Of a stretch of DNA of 64,000 nucleotides, positions 35,550 to 45,544 are shown one piece after another. The stretch covers positions 620,001 through 684,000 of the forward strand of contig NZ_LGAP01000001.1 of assembly GCF_001270265.1 (NCBI RefSeq), read 5' to 3'. Source of the DNA: Ensifer adhaerens. Its GTDB lineage: Bacteria > Pseudomonadota > Alphaproteobacteria > Rhizobiales > Rhizobiaceae. The position numbers and the translations under genes are program-made. The notes under the pieces are model-generated. The model did no database searches, was not told the origin of the DNA, and worked only from the letters and a program-made list of their open reading frames with translations. Positions within the stretch are counted from its first letter, which is position 1, and each line of letters begins with the position of its first letter.

Positions 35550-36659
35550 ATGTATCGCGGGCGTCTCGAAAGGGATTTCAAGCATTGGGTTGGCATGGGG
35601 CTTTTGCCGGAGGCGTCCGCGCGACAGATGCTTGCGGAGTATGATGGTCGCGAGTCCACCTTTCGGGCCGGCCGTGTTCTGCTGGTGCTTGCTGCCCTGC
35701 TGCTGTCGGCCTCAATCCTGCTGCTCGTGGCGGCCAACTGGGAAGCACTGCCACGTCTTGCACGCCTGATCGGCATTGTCGGCTTGATCTGGGGCTTTCA
35801 TCTTGCCGGTGCGTTACTTCTGCGGCGGGGCAATGGTGGCTTGGCCGCGGCGGCGCTGGTGCTGGCGACGATGTCGTTCGGTGCAGGCATCGCGCTTGTC
35901 GGGCAGATGTACCATCTCTCAGGGGAGGCCGCCGATGCGATCCTGCTCTGGATTGCCGGAGCCTGCGTGACGGCGCTTGCATTCCGATCAGCCGCCGCCA
36001 CGACGGTTTGTGGCGGGTTGGCCTGGGCCTATTTCCTGACGTTGCTTTCCGAGGGCGACCTTGGCGATATCGTCCAGTGGCAGACCTGGCTTGTCCCGGC
36101 GCTCGCCGTCGTCGTCGTCGTCTTGGTGCGCGTGACCGATGCAGGGCGCGCACGCCACCTGGCCTATCTCCTGGTTATGGCGTGGCTGGTGTGGCTCTAT
36201 ATCGAGAACCCGTCCTTGGCTTTTGCCGGCGCGCTGGCAGGCGGCGGCATTATCGCATTCCTCGCGGCAGCCGTGCCGGGTTCGCCGCTTCGCCCCATGG
36301 CGCTTGAGGCGGGCTCCGCGCCTGCATTTTATTCCTTCGCTTTGGCGCTCATCGGTTTCGCGGTGTTGCAGTTCGAAGCAGACGGTTTGACCGGTCAAGT
36401 GGCGGCCGGTGCGGCTGTGCTCATCGTCGCCCTACTCGGGATCGCGCTTGCCGGCGCGCAGAACGGCGCAGTGCGCTACCTCGGTTATGCGGCCTTTGCC
36501 GGCGAACTTCTTTATCTCGCGTTCGAGACGCTTGGCTCCATGCTCGGAACGTCGGGCTTCTTCCTGATTTCCGGGTTGCTCGTTGCGGCGATCGCCTGGT
36601 TGGTCATCCGGATAGAAGGGCGCTTGATGCGGACGCGACGCAAGGAGGTTTCGCCATGA
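35550..36659 (+). CDS. DUF2157-domain polytopic membrane protein
   Basis: A 369-residue inner-membrane protein. A short cytoplasmic N-terminal domain (MYRGRLERDFKHWVGMGLLP, about 45 residues) matches the start of DUF2157, which is then followed by around 10-12 predicted helices (for example LLVLAALLLSASILLLVAANW and LVPALAVVVVVLVRV). No enzyme motif is visible. The frame is open back to 35376, but ATG 35550 has an AGGAGTGGAG site. Its end overlaps the start of the next gene by 4 bases (ATGA). DUF2157 and GDYXXLXY proteins are regularly encoded as a pair; the function is unknown. Confidence 0.85.
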   Translation: MYRGRLERDFKHWVGMGLLPEASARQMLAEYDGRESTFRAGRVLLVLAALLLSASILLLVAANWEALPRLARLIGIVGLIWGFHLAGALLLRRGNGGLAAAALVLATMSFGAGIALVGQMYHLSGEAADAILLWIAGACVTALAFRSAAATTVCGGLAWAYFLTLLSEGDLGDIVQWQTWLVPALAVVVVVLVRVTDAGRARHLAYLLVMAWLVWLYIENPSLAFAGALAGGGIIAFLAAAVPGSPLRPMALEAGSAPAFYSFALALIGFAVLQFEADGLTGQVAAGAAVLIVALLGIALAGAQNGAVRYLGYAAFAGELLYLAFETLGSMLGTSGFFLISGLLVAAIAWLVIRIEGRLMRTRRKEVSP

Positions 36660-37249
36660 CCGGTATCGCACCAAAGAGAGGCTGGTTGCCGCCGCTCGTC
36701 GCTGCGCTGATTGCGGCCGTCCTCCAGACTGCAGCACTTGGTTATATGGTCGAAAGCCGGGCATCGATCCTGCGCAATGGCAAGGAAGTCCTGCTGAAGA
36801 CCGTGCCGGTCGACCCGAGAGATCTGCTGCGCGGCGACTATGTCATCCTGAGCTATGACATTTCCTGGCTGCCGCCGGCGCTTTTCAAGGGCGGATTGCC
36901 GACGGCGCCGGCAGAGACGGCGGTCTTCGTGCGTCTCGCCAAACAGCCCGACGGTTTCTGGGCGGCGGCGGAAGCATCCTTCAAGCCGCTTGCGCCGGTC
37001 GACGACAGCGTCGTTCTTCAATCGCAACCGTTCACCTACTACCCTTCGTCGAGCGAAAACCCGTCGTCGATCAATGTCGACTACGGCATCGAGCGATTCT
37101 ATGTTCCGGAGGGCGAAGGCCGGGTGCTGGAGCAAGCGCGCAATGCCGAGGCGCTTTCGGTCAGCGTTCGCATCAATGATGCCGGGCGGGCGCAGATCAG
37201 GCAGATCGCCGTCGAGGGCACGCCGGTCTACGAGGAGCCGCTTTATTGA
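36656..37249 (+). CDS. GDYXXLXY-motif membrane protein
   Basis: A 197-residue protein of the GDYXXLXY family. It has one N-terminal membrane helix (LVAALIAAVLQTAALGYMV, about residues 14-32) and then a periplasmic domain with the name-giving motif in DLLRGDYVILSYDIS (around residues 57-71), followed by a FYVPEGEGRVLEQAR block. It is translationally coupled to the DUF2157 gene through an ATGA overlap, as is usual for this pair. The function is unknown; an envelope role is assumed from location only. Confidence 0.88.
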   Translation: MTGIAPKRGWLPPLVAALIAAVLQTAALGYMVESRASILRNGKEVLLKTVPVDPRDLLRGDYVILSYDISWLPPALFKGGLPTAPAETAVFVRLAKQPDGFWAAAEASFKPLAPVDDSVVLQSQPFTYYPSSSENPSSINVDYGIERFYVPEGEGRVLEQARNAEALSVSVRINDAGRAQIRQIAVEGTPVYEEPLY

Positions 37250-37435
37250 CCGCATGCTGCGGGATCAAATCGATCTGTCGTGGGTAACCGCATTTTCCCT
37301 TTGATCCCGCGAAAACGAGTGATATAGAGACGCCGCGCTCGGGAAAGCCCTGAACCTCAGCATGCCCATTCTATCTGCGGTATTTCCGTTGGTTGGTCTT
37401 GCGGGAATACGATCAGGCGGTGCGATTGTCTGAAC

Positions 37436-37520
<85 letters not shown>

Positions 37521-37699
37521 AGATAAGCATCGCGCCAAAAGTCCGGATTCTGCTATGATGAAGGGGGCTGGAGTGCCATTTTGCTTGCAAAACGGTTACG
37601 GAACTGCGTAAAGCCACTCCCGGCAAATGGATCGGCTCACGTGCTCGCCAGACCTTTTCAAGGGGAAGAGCACAGTCAACGTGAAATGAAGGTTTGAAC

Positions 37700-39178
37700 A
37701 TGCAGGTTATCGAAACGCTCGCTCAAGGGCTGAAGCGCGAACTCAAGGTCGTTATCCCGGCCAAGGACATGGAAGCTCGTATGAACGAGCGTCTGGCCGA
37801 AGTGAAAGACCGTGTGAAAATCAACGGCTTCCGGCCGGGCAAGGTGCCGTTCGCGCATCTGAAGAAGGTCTACGGCAAGTCGATCATGGCAGATCTCGTC
37901 AACGAGATCGTCCGTGAAAAGCCGACCGAGATCCTGTCGGGCCGCGGCGAGAAGTCGGCGACCCAGCCGGAAATCGCGATGACCGAGGACGAGTCCGAAG
38001 CCGACAAGATCCTCAACGCTCAGGCTGACCTCGAATTCACCGTCGCTTACGAAATCATCCCGGCGATCGAACTCAAGGACGTCAGCGGCATCAAGGTGAC
38101 GCGCGAAGTCGTCGAGATCGCTGAAGACGAAGTCAACGAGCAGATCCTGCGTATCGCTGAAAGCGCACGCACCTACGAATCGAAGAAGGGCAAGGCCGCC
38201 AACGGCGACCGCGTCACTATCGACTACCTCGGCAAGGTTGACGGCGAAGCCTTCGACGGCGGCAAGGACGAAGACGCAGAACTCGTTCTCGGCTCCAACC
38301 GCTTCATCCCGGGCTTCGAAGAGCAACTCGTCGGCGTCAAGGCTGGCGACGAGAAGACCATCACCGTGACGTTCCCGGCCGATTACCCGGCAGCGAACCT
38401 CGCTGGCAAGGAAGCCACCTTCGACATCACCGTCAAGGACGTTGCTTCGGCCCAGGACATCGAAATCAACGACGAACTGGCCACCAAGCTCGGTCTCGAA
38501 TCGGCTGACAAGCTGAAGGAAATCGTTCGCGGCCAAATCGAGAGCCAGTATGGTTCGCTGACCCGCCAGAAGGTGAAGCGTCAGATCCTCGACCAGCTCG
38601 ACGAACTCTACCAGTTCGACACGCCGGAGCGCCTCGTCGAAGCCGAATTCGAAAACATCTGGCGCCAGATCAACACCGACCTGCAGCAGGCTGGCAAGAC
38701 CTTCGCAGACGAAGAAACCACCGAAGAAGAAGCCCGCGCCGAATACCGCAAGCTCGCTGAGCGCCGCGTTCGTCTCGGCCTCGTTCTCTCGGAAATCGGC
38801 GAAAAGGCCGGCGTTCAAGTCAGCGACGACGAACTGCAGCGTTCGCTCTTCGAACAGCTCCGCCAGTTCCCGGGCCAGGAAAAGCAGATCCTCGACTACT
38901 TCAAGAACACCCCCGGTGCCGCCGCTTCGCTGCGTGCTCCGCTGTTCGAAGAAAAGGTCGTCGATCACCTGCTCTCCGAAATCTCGGTAACCGACAAGAC
39001 GGTTTCCAAGGAAGAGCTGACGGCTGACGACGAAGAAACCGAAGGCAAGGCTGCCAAGAAGGCTCCGGCCAAGAAGAAGGCCGCTGCCAAGGCTGACGCC
39101 GCTGAAGGCGAAGAAGCTGCTGCTCCGAAGAAGAAGGCTCCGGCCAAGAAGAAGGCTGCTGACGACAGCGCCGAGTAA
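37700..39178 (+). CDS. tig: Trigger factor (ribosome-associated chaperone / peptidyl-prolyl isomerase)
   Basis: Binds near the ribosomal exit tunnel and folds nascent chains. The 492-residue product starts [20 protein letters not shown] and has the ribosome-binding loop [14 protein letters not shown] (about residues 43-56), a central FKBP-type PPIase domain ([20 protein letters not shown]...[11 protein letters not shown]) and a helical C-terminal cradle. The last ~45 residues form an unusual Lys/Ala-rich tail with two KKAPAKKKA units, beyond the E. coli length of 432; such tails occur in rhizobial Tig. Codon use is strongly biased, as expected for high expression. ATG 37700 is chosen over TTG 37694. 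A terminator follows. Confidence 0.96.
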   Translation: MQVIETLAQGLKRELKVVIPAKDMEARMNERLAEVKDRVKINGFRPGKVPFAHLKKVYGKSIMADLVNEIVREKPTEILSGRGEKSATQPEIAMTEDESEADKILNAQADLEFTVAYEIIPAIELKDVSGIKVTREVVEIAEDEVNEQILRIAESARTYESKKGKAANGDRVTIDYLGKVDGEAFDGGKDEDAELVLGSNRFIPGFEEQLVGVKAGDEKTITVTFPADYPAANLAGKEATFDITVKDVASAQDIEINDELATKLGLESADKLKEIVRGQIESQYGSLTRQKVKRQILDQLDELYQFDTPERLVEAEFENIWRQINTDLQQAGKTFADEETTEEEARAEYRKLAERRVRLGLVLSEIGEKAGVQVSDDELQRSLFEQLRQFPGQEKQILDYFKNTPGAAASLRAPLFEEKVVDHLLSEISVTDKTVSKEELTADDEETEGKAAKKAPAKKKAAAKADAAEGEEAAAPKKKAPAKKKAADDSAE

Positions 39179-39204
39179 TCACTTCTTCGATTGCTTAGAG
39201 ATTG

Positions 39205-39233
39205 AGGCCCTGCCGTTTACGGCAGGGCCTTTT
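39205..39233 (+). terminator. Rho-independent terminator after tig
   Basis: An 11-bp stem AGGCCCTGCCG / CGGCAGGGCCT with a short TTTA loop, followed by TTTT, 27 bases after the stop codon. Confidence 0.9.
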
Positions 39234-39283
39234 CCGTTGTGCAGATGTTTGGGTGCAGCGGGTGCGAAGAGGTGGAGCTTGGC

Positions 39284-40093
39284 CTATCGCAGATCCAGCA
39301 GCAACGCACGATGATCCGAGACTTCCGGCTGTTCGACGACGTCAAAGCGAACGACGTCGACATCCGGCGTGGCGAGCATGTAGTCGGCGAAACGCCCTGA
39401 TTTGCCGTAGTGCGACGTGCGGGTATCGGTGTGGCCGCGGCCGGTGACGAGATCGGACAGGCCGAGATTGCCGAGTGCTGCAAAGGTTGCGCTCTCCGGC
39501 AGGACATTGAAATCGCCGCAGACGATCAGCCGTTCGTTTCCGGGCCAAACGCGGCCGACAAGTTGCATGAAAGCATCCGCCTGCGCCTGCCGTTCCGGCG
39601 TGTCGCCCTTGCCATTGGTATCCCGTAAGCCGTGCATCTGCGCGATGGTTATTGAAAAGCCGTCCTCATAGCTGAAGAGGCGGATGCAATGAGCATTTCG
39701 AGCGCGCGGGTGCTCGCCCCAACCGTCAGGCGAAAACCGTCCATGGACGAAATCCAGCGCCTGGCCGATGACGGGAAGGGATTTGCGCACGAATGTCGCC
39801 AATCCGAATTCGGAGTGGACCATGCGATCACCATCGGAAAGCTCGCCTCTCGCCGTCGGGCAGAAATAGCCGTCGTGTTCCGGCAGGGCTGCGCGGATTT
39901 CGTCGAAAAGATTGGCACGCTGCGGCAGCTCGACATCGCGATCGCGGTAGACCAGCCAGTCGGACGTCGTCTCCGGAGAACGCACGACCTCCTGCAGACA
40001 CAGGACGTCTGCGTCGACTTCAATGAGATACCGCATCAGCGGTGCGTGCAGCTTGCCGCCCCAGGCATTCAGGGAGAGGATGCGTAATGCCAT
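39284..40093 (-). CDS. Endonuclease/exonuclease/phosphatase-family hydrolase
   Basis: A 269-residue EEP-superfamily protein: MALRILSLNAWGGKLHAP at the start, VLCLQEVV with the metal-binding Glu, VCGDFNVLPES, and the C-terminal SDHRALLLDLR with the catalytic Asp-His. It has no signal peptide. The superfamily includes DNases, sphingomyelinases and inositol phosphatases; the substrate cannot be told from sequence. ATG 40093 directly precedes the first conserved strand; the open frame upstream to 40177 lacks coding character. It converges with tig. Confidence 0.85.
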   Translation of the reverse strand: MALRILSLNAWGGKLHAPLMRYLIEVDADVLCLQEVVRSPETTSDWLVYRDRDVELPQRANLFDEIRAALPEHDGYFCPTARGELSDGDRMVHSEFGLATFVRKSLPVIGQALDFVHGRFSPDGWGEHPRARNAHCIRLFSYEDGFSITIAQMHGLRDTNGKGDTPERQAQADAFMQLVGRVWPGNERLIVCGDFNVLPESATFAALGNLGLSDLVTGRGHTDTRTSHYGKSGRFADYMLATPDVDVVRFDVVEQPEVSDHRALLLDLR

Positions 40094-40270
40094 GTTCAAA
40101 CGCTCGCCAAAGCATGCCGCCCGAAAATGCGCTGCGCATTCGGCCGACATGCGTGAACAACAGGACCCCGAGCCCATCGTTTCAAGGGATGGGTTCAGGA
40201 TGTCAGGGCGTTGAGGCTATCTGATTCGAGGCGGTTTGTTCGAGGCCCGCTTGACCGCCCCGCGGCGTCT

Positions 40271-41677
40271 CTACGCTGTCGGCTTGATCTCGCCCATGCG
40301 GTTCCAGGCGTCGAGACCGGCGATCTTGTAGGCTTCGGCAAGCGTCGGATAATTGAAGGTGTTTTCGACGAAGTACTCGACGGTGCCTTTGAGATTGAGC
40401 ACGGCCTGGCCGATGTGAACCAGCTCCGTTGCGCCTTCGCCGATGATGTGCACGCCAAGCAGGCGGCGCGTCTTCAACGAGAAGATCATCTTCAACAGCC
40501 CGGAATCGAGGCCCATGATGTGGCCGCGCGAGGTCTCGCGGAAGCGTGCCATGCCGCATTCATAGGGAATGCCGCGATCCTTGACCTCTTCTTCCGAAAG
40601 CCCGCAGGTAGAGATTTCCGGCACCGCGTAGATGCCGTAGGGGAAATACTTCTGTGGTTCCATGGCGATCGCACCAACGGCAACACGAGCCGCGATGCGA
40701 CCCTGTTCCATCGACGTCGAGGCAAGGCTCGGAAAACCAACCACGTCACCAGCGGCATAGATGTTTGGCACGGAAGTCTGGAAGGTTTCGGGATTTACCT
40801 TGAGGCGGCCGCGGCTGTCGGCTTCGAGCCCGGCAGCGGGCAGGTTGAGCGTATCGGTTGCGCCCATGCGGCCCGCGGCAAAGAGCACCATGTCGGTTGT
40901 GATCTTGCGACCGTTGTCGAGTGTCAGCAGCACCTTACCATCATCGAGCCGCTCGACCTTTTCAGCCTTCTGCCCGAGATGAAGCTTCATGTTGCGGTCG
41001 CGCAATTGGTAGGTGAAGTCCTCGATGATCTCCTTGTCGATGAAGTCGAGCATCGTCGTCTTCGGATCGATCACCGTCACATGCGTGTCGAGCGCGCTGA
41101 AGATCGTCGCATATTCGATGCCGACGACGCCGGCGCCGATCACCACGAGCGAGCGCGGCAGCTCCGCGATATCGAGCAATTCGTCGCTGTCGAGTACGGT
41201 CTTGCCGTCGAACGGCATGTAGTCCGGGCGGAAGGGCTTGGTGCCGACGGCAAGCATGATGCTGGTGCCTGAAACCAGCAAGGTCTCGCCGTCGTCTTTG
41301 ACGACTTCGAGCGTGATCGGATCGACGAAGCTCGCCTTACCGCGCATTTGCTGCACGCGGTTGCGGGCGAACTGGTGTTCGAGAACTTCAACCTCGTGAT
41401 TGAGGGTGATGATCAGTCGCTGCCGCAGATCGTCGGCGCTGATCTCCTGCTTGACGCGATAGGCCCGGCCGTAAAAGCCGCGCTCGCGCCAGCCGGAAAG
41501 ATTGAGTGCCGTTTCCCTCAGCGTTTTTGAAGGAATGGTGCCGGTGTGCACGGAAACGCCGCCGACGCGTTTGCCCTGTTCGATGACGAGAACCCTCTTG
41601 CCGAGCTTGGCGGCCTGGATGGCGCCCCGGCGGCCGGCGGGTCCGCTTCCGACGACGATGAGATCGAACTGGTTCAT
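40271..41677 (-). CDS. sthA: Soluble pyridine nucleotide transhydrogenase (Si-specific)
   Basis: FAD enzyme that transfers reducing equivalents between NADPH and NAD+. The 468-residue product has the FAD fold VVGSGPAGRRGAIQAAKLG, then GGVSVHTGTIPSKTLRE. In disulfide reductases this second segment carries CxxxxC; here no cysteine is present, the trait that separates SthA from lipoamide dehydrogenase. The NAD-binding fold VVIGAGVVGIEYA, the ATG-like IYAAGDVVGFPSLAS and the dimer domain NTFNYPTLAEAYKIAGLDAWNR follow. ATG 41677 (MNQFDLIVVG) matches close homologues; 41683 is two codons upstream. It is divergent from the CorA-type gene. Confidence 0.95.
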   Translation of the reverse strand: MNQFDLIVVGSGPAGRRGAIQAAKLGKRVLVIEQGKRVGGVSVHTGTIPSKTLRETALNLSGWRERGFYGRAYRVKQEISADDLRQRLIITLNHEVEVLEHQFARNRVQQMRGKASFVDPITLEVVKDDGETLLVSGTSIMLAVGTKPFRPDYMPFDGKTVLDSDELLDIAELPRSLVVIGAGVVGIEYATIFSALDTHVTVIDPKTTMLDFIDKEIIEDFTYQLRDRNMKLHLGQKAEKVERLDDGKVLLTLDNGRKITTDMVLFAAGRMGATDTLNLPAAGLEADSRGRLKVNPETFQTSVPNIYAAGDVVGFPSLASTSMEQGRIAARVAVGAIAMEPQKYFPYGIYAVPEISTCGLSEEEVKDRGIPYECGMARFRETSRGHIMGLDSGLLKMIFSLKTRRLLGVHIIGEGATELVHIGQAVLNLKGTVEYFVENTFNYPTLAEAYKIAGLDAWNRMGEIKPTA

Positions 41678-41878
41678 GGGCATTTCCGTAAAAAAGAAGA
41701 ATCGTTGTGCGCTGCGAAAAGTCTCGCTCGCATGCGTCTATATCGTCAATCGCACAGTTTGATGAAGTGGTTTTCGTGTTTGAAACCTGTTGGATGCGAA
41801 TATGAGGAAATACGCGTATGCTCGATAGCCCAATGGCATGCCGGTCCATCGAATTCATGCGGGCATGGGAGGTGTTCT

Positions 41879-42922
41879 ATGGCGCTGGACCTGACGAATG
41901 AAGCATCCTCGGGCAAGTCGCACGCGACGGAAGCGCCGCATGCGGAAGACCGCCAGGGCGTGATCGCCGCTGCGGTCTACGAAAACGGCGTGCGTATCCA
42001 GGACATTCACGTGGAAGATGCGGGCAAATGGCGAAGCCGCCCGAACGCCGTCATCTGGATCGGTCTCCATGAACCGGATGCTGCGCTCCTTCGGCAAGTG
42101 CAGCGCGAGTTCGATCTGCATGATCTGGCGATCGAGGACGCCTGCAAGGCGCATCAACGCCCAAAACTGGAGATTTACGGCGATTCGATCTTCGTCGTCG
42201 CCCGCACCGCCCACATGGTTGGTGAAGAAATCGCCTTCGGTGAGACGCATCTCTTCGTCGGCCGCGGCTATGTCGTCTCCGTCCGCCATGGCGCCTCGAC
42301 GTCCTACATGGCCGTGCGGCAGCGATGCGAGGCGTCGCCGGCGGCCCTTGCCCATGGCGAGAACTACATTCTCTATTCGATCCTCGATTTCATCGTCGAC
42401 AACTACATGCCGGTGATCGAGGCGATTCACGAGGAGGTCGAACGGCTTGAGGATCGCCTGCTTCGCCAGCGCCTGGAGAAGGCCGATATCGAACGGCTCT
42501 ATCTGCTCCGGCGCAACCTGCTCCGGCTTCGCAATGCGGCGGTGCCGCTGGTCGACGTGTGCAGGCGGCACGAACATATCGATTTGCCCGGCATGGAAGC
42601 GGCATTGCAGCCGCTGTTTCGTGATGTGACCGACCATGTCCGCCGCGTGCAGGAAGATATCGATGCACTGAGGGAGGTTTTGGCTTTCACCTTCGAGGCG
42701 AGCTTGATGATCGGCCAGTCGGAGCAGACCGAGATTTCGCGCAAACTTGCCTCCTGGGCGGCCATTCTTGCCGTGCCGACGGCAATTGCGGGTATCTACG
42801 GGATGAACTTCGACGAGATGCCGGAGCTCAAGTTCCGCTACGGCTATTTTGTCGTGCTCGCCTTCATCATCGGACTCTGCCTGACACTGTACCGCTTCTT
42901 CCGCCGCGCCAGATGGCTTTGA
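41879..42922 (+). CDS. corA: CorA-family magnesium/divalent metal transporter
   Basis: A 347-residue CorA-type channel protein. The long cytoplasmic alpha/beta domain is followed by two C-terminal membrane helices (about residues 287-307 and 320-340) joined by the signature YGMNF. The stalk helix is evident (HEEVERLEDRLLRQRLEKADIERLY). The frame reaches back to 41546 over sthA, but ATG 41879 has a GGGAGGTG site and starts the plausible product MALDLTNEASSG. The metal specificity (Mg2+, Co2+ or Ni2+) is not decidable from sequence. Confidence 0.92.
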   Translation: MALDLTNEASSGKSHATEAPHAEDRQGVIAAAVYENGVRIQDIHVEDAGKWRSRPNAVIWIGLHEPDAALLRQVQREFDLHDLAIEDACKAHQRPKLEIYGDSIFVVARTAHMVGEEIAFGETHLFVGRGYVVSVRHGASTSYMAVRQRCEASPAALAHGENYILYSILDFIVDNYMPVIEAIHEEVERLEDRLLRQRLEKADIERLYLLRRNLLRLRNAAVPLVDVCRRHEHIDLPGMEAALQPLFRDVTDHVRRVQEDIDALREVLAFTFEASLMIGQSEQTEISRKLASWAAILAVPTAIAGIYGMNFDEMPELKFRYGYFVVLAFIIGLCLTLYRFFRRARWL

Positions 42923-42937
42923 GCGCCGGTGCCGCCG

Positions 42938-43729
42938 CTAGAACAGGCGCAGCCCTTTCAGGCTCACATGGCCGTCCTTGCCGATGATGATGTGATCGTG
43001 CACGGCGATGCCGAGCGGCTTTGCCGTTTCGACGATCAGCTTGGTCATATCGATATCCGCCCGCGATGGCGTTGGGTCGCCGGAGGGATGGTTATGCGCA
43101 AGGATGATCGCGGTCGCCGACAGTTCGAGCGCGCGCTTGACGACCTCGCGCGGATAGACCGGCGTATGATCGATCGTGCCTGTCTGCTGAACCTCGTCCG
43201 CAATCAGTGCATTCCGCTTGTCGAGGAACAGGATGCGGAATTGCTCCTTGGTCTCGTAAGCCATCGCCGCGTGACAATATTCGATCACCGCCGACCAGGA
43301 CGAGAGGATGTGCTTCTTGCGCAGGTCGCTCTTCAGCGTCCGGTGGCCGATGGTGGCGACGAGCTTCAGATCGAGCGCGACCGATTCGCCGACACCCTTG
43401 ACCTCCTGCAGCAGTGCGAGCGGTGCCCCGAACACGCCGGCAAGCGTCCCGAAGCGCGTTAGCAGTGCCTTTGCGATCGGCTTGGTATCTCTGCGCGGGA
43501 TGAGCCGAAACAGCAGCATTTCGAGGATTTCGTAGTCGGCAAGCGCGGCATCGCCATGCTCGCGGTATCGGGTGCGAAGCCGATCGCGGTGACCGAGGTA
43601 ATGCGCCTCGGTGGCAGCGGCAGCCGTGTCTGGACCATGCGTGTCCTGCGGCAGCAGATCTGCGAAAAACGACCGCTCGTCCGCCGGCTGCGTCGCATCG
43701 CCCGCGGATGAACGGGAGTTTTTCTTCAT
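42938..43729 (-). CDS. radC: RadC-family JAB-domain protein
   Basis: A 263-residue protein of the RadC/DUF2466 family: N-terminal helix-hairpin-helix region (LKVEG-like [15 protein letters not shown]) and the JAMM metal-binding motif [14 protein letters not shown] near residue 215. RadC was once described as a DNA repair protein, but its biochemical role is unsettled. Its ATG overlaps the map stop codon (ATGA), so the two genes are translationally coupled. It converges with the CorA-type gene. Confidence 0.92.
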   Translation of the reverse strand: MKKNSRSSAGDATQPADERSFFADLLPQDTHGPDTAAAATEAHYLGHRDRLRTRYREHGDAALADYEILEMLLFRLIPRRDTKPIAKALLTRFGTLAGVFGAPLALLQEVKGVGESVALDLKLVATIGHRTLKSDLRKKHILSSWSAVIEYCHAAMAYETKEQFRILFLDKRNALIADEVQQTGTIDHTPVYPREVVKRALELSATAIILAHNHPSGDPTPSRADIDMTKLIVETAKPLGIAVHDHIIIGKDGHVSLKGLRLF

Positions 43730-44565
43730 GCGGCGCCCATGGCGGTCATGTCAGGCTTGAAGAGACCGGCCGGCGAGAGCGTGAAGATCTCGCAGCCGTC
43801 GGCGGTGACGCCGACCGTATGTTCGTACTGCGCCGACAAAGAGCGGTCGCGGGTGACCGCCGTCCAGCCATCCGCCAGCACCTTCACGTGCGGGCGGCCG
43901 AGATTGATCATCGGCTCGATCGTGAAGATCATCCCTTCGCGCAACTCCGGCCCCTCGTTGGCGCGGCCGTAATGCAGGATGTTGGGAGCGTCGTGGAAAA
44001 GCCGGCCGACGCCGTGTCCGCAGAAGTCGCGCACGACCGAGCACCGTTCGGCTTCGGCATAGGCCTGGATCGCCTCGCCGATTGCGCCTGTGCGGGCGCC
44101 GGGGCGGACGGCGGCAATGCCGCGCATCAGGCATTCATGCGTCACATCGAGAAGCCGCTCGGCGGCGCGCTTGATCTCGCCGACCGGATACATGCGGCTG
44201 GAATCGCCGTGCCAGCCATCGATGACGTAGGTGACATCGATGTTGACGATATCGCCGTCGCGAAGCGGCTTGTCGTTCGGAATGCCATGACAGACCACAT
44301 GGTTGATCGAGGTGCAGGATGACTTGGTATAGCCGCGGTAATTCAGCGTCGCCGGCAAGGCGCCGTTGTCCATGCCGAATTCGAAGACGAAACGATCGAT
44401 CTCCTCGGTCGTCACCCCCGGTCGGACCCGCGACACCAACTCGTCGAGGCAGCGCGCCGTCACCTGACAGGCCTTGCGCATGCCTTCGAACCCTTCCGGT
44501 CCGTAGAGGCGGATGACGCCGGTGTTCTTGTAGGGCGCAGACCCTGCCTCGATGTAAGTCACCAT
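43726..44565 (-). CDS. map: Methionine aminopeptidase, type I
   Basis: Removes the initiator methionine from nascent proteins; essential in most bacteria. The 279-residue product has the five metal ligands in their family contexts: [18 protein letters not shown] (two Asp), GHGVGRLFH (His), FTIEPMIN (Glu) and YEHTVGVT (Glu), plus the substrate His in VVCHGIPND. An upstream open frame to 44706 is ignored; ATG 44565 ([16 protein letters not shown]) fits. It is upstream of and coupled to radC. As in many alphaproteobacteria the N-terminus is ~15 residues longer than in E. coli. Confidence 0.94.
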   Translation of the reverse strand: MVTYIEAGSAPYKNTGVIRLYGPEGFEGMRKACQVTARCLDELVSRVRPGVTTEEIDRFVFEFGMDNGALPATLNYRGYTKSSCTSINHVVCHGIPNDKPLRDGDIVNIDVTYVIDGWHGDSSRMYPVGEIKRAAERLLDVTHECLMRGIAAVRPGARTGAIGEAIQAYAEAERCSVVRDFCGHGVGRLFHDAPNILHYGRANEGPELREGMIFTIEPMINLGRPHVKVLADGWTAVTRDRSLSAQYEHTVGVTADGCEIFTLSPAGLFKPDMTAMGAA

Positions 44566-44793
44566 TCCAGAACTTTCAGTTGTTTCCTGTCGAATTTCAT
44601 AATGCAGCAGGGGCGGCCTCGTCCACTGCCGCGCGCCACGAGGCACTGATATAGGTCGCAGCGCACAGCATTTCGCCGCCTCGCTGTCCGCTGAACAGAT
44701 CGGCAAGCCTAACGCGGATCAATGCCTGCGCCTATCCGTAGAATGTTGCAGGTCGCGGCGGATCGGCGGTGCAGCGTGGGCAAACGCGATGGC

Positions 44794-45525
44794 TCAGGCC
44801 AAGGTCCGAAGAGGGCTGCCAGCAGCCTCAGCGACGGAGATCAATCCGATGGGTGCGATCTCGGTCGGTGATACCAGGCATTTCACCGCATAGGCTTCGA
44901 CACCGCGGGCCATGGCGCGATCGAAGGCAGCGGCATAAATAGGGTCGTAGTCGCGGCAGATCTTCAATTGATCACAATCGCTGCGCTGCACGAGGTAGAC
45001 CATGATCGCTCGATGACCGGCTTCGACCATGTCGCCCAGTTCTTCGAGGTGTTTGGCGCCGCGTGCGGTCGGGCTGTCGGGAAACTCGGCAACGGCGCGG
45101 GCTCGGCTGAAATGCACGTTCTTCACTTCGACGTAGGCAAGCCCGCGGGCCGGGTCGCTGAGCAGGATATCAATGCGCGAATTGCGCCCGTATTTCTGTT
45201 CGCGCGAAAGCGTCTCATAGCTATGGAGATCGGAAACCAGCCCAAGACGAATGGCTTCTTCCGCCAGGCGGTTGGGCAGGCCGGTGTTGATACCGACGAG
45301 TGTGTTGTCCGCCTCAACGATCTCAAGCATCTGTCGGTACTTGCGTGTCGGGCTGTCATGTTCCGACATCCAGATACGCGAGCCAGGAGTCGTCAGTCCT
45401 CGCATCGACCCGGTGTTGGGGCAGGAGCCGGTCAACGCCCTGCCGTCCGTAAGGGTGGCATCGAAGAGAAAGCGCTTGTAGCGCTGGACGAGCGTGGCGG
45501 GCACGAGGGGCCGGTCGAAGATCAC
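44794..45525 (-). CDS. sfsA: Sugar fermentation stimulation protein homologue SfsA
   Basis: A 243-residue SfsA-family protein; E. coli SfsA was reported to bind DNA and raise maltose gene expression, and structurally the family contains a PD-(D/E)xK nuclease-like fold. Landmarks: [65 protein letters not shown] with the nuclease-like acidic and Lys residues, and [16 protein letters not shown]. The start is taken as GTG 45525 ([10 protein letters not shown]), 20 bases after the phaC stop; no ATG lies before the conserved region. It is likely co-transcribed with phaC. Confidence 0.88.
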   Translation of the reverse strand: MIFDRPLVPATLVQRYKRFLFDATLTDGRALTGSCPNTGSMRGLTTPGSRIWMSEHDSPTRKYRQMLEIVEADNTLVGINTGLPNRLAEEAIRLGLVSDLHSYETLSREQKYGRNSRIDILLSDPARGLAYVEVKNVHFSRARAVAEFPDSPTARGAKHLEELGDMVEAGHRAIMVYLVQRSDCDQLKICRDYDPIYAAAFDRAMARGVEAYAVKCLVSPTEIAPIGLISVAEAAGSPLRTLA

Positions 45526-45544
45526 GGTAAATTCTATGCTTTCG

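Noticed and set aside
40271-41677. Dihydrolipoamide dehydrogenase
   Set aside because: The redox cysteine pair is absent (VSVHTGTIPSK), and no 2-oxoacid dehydrogenase genes are adjacent; SthA fits better.
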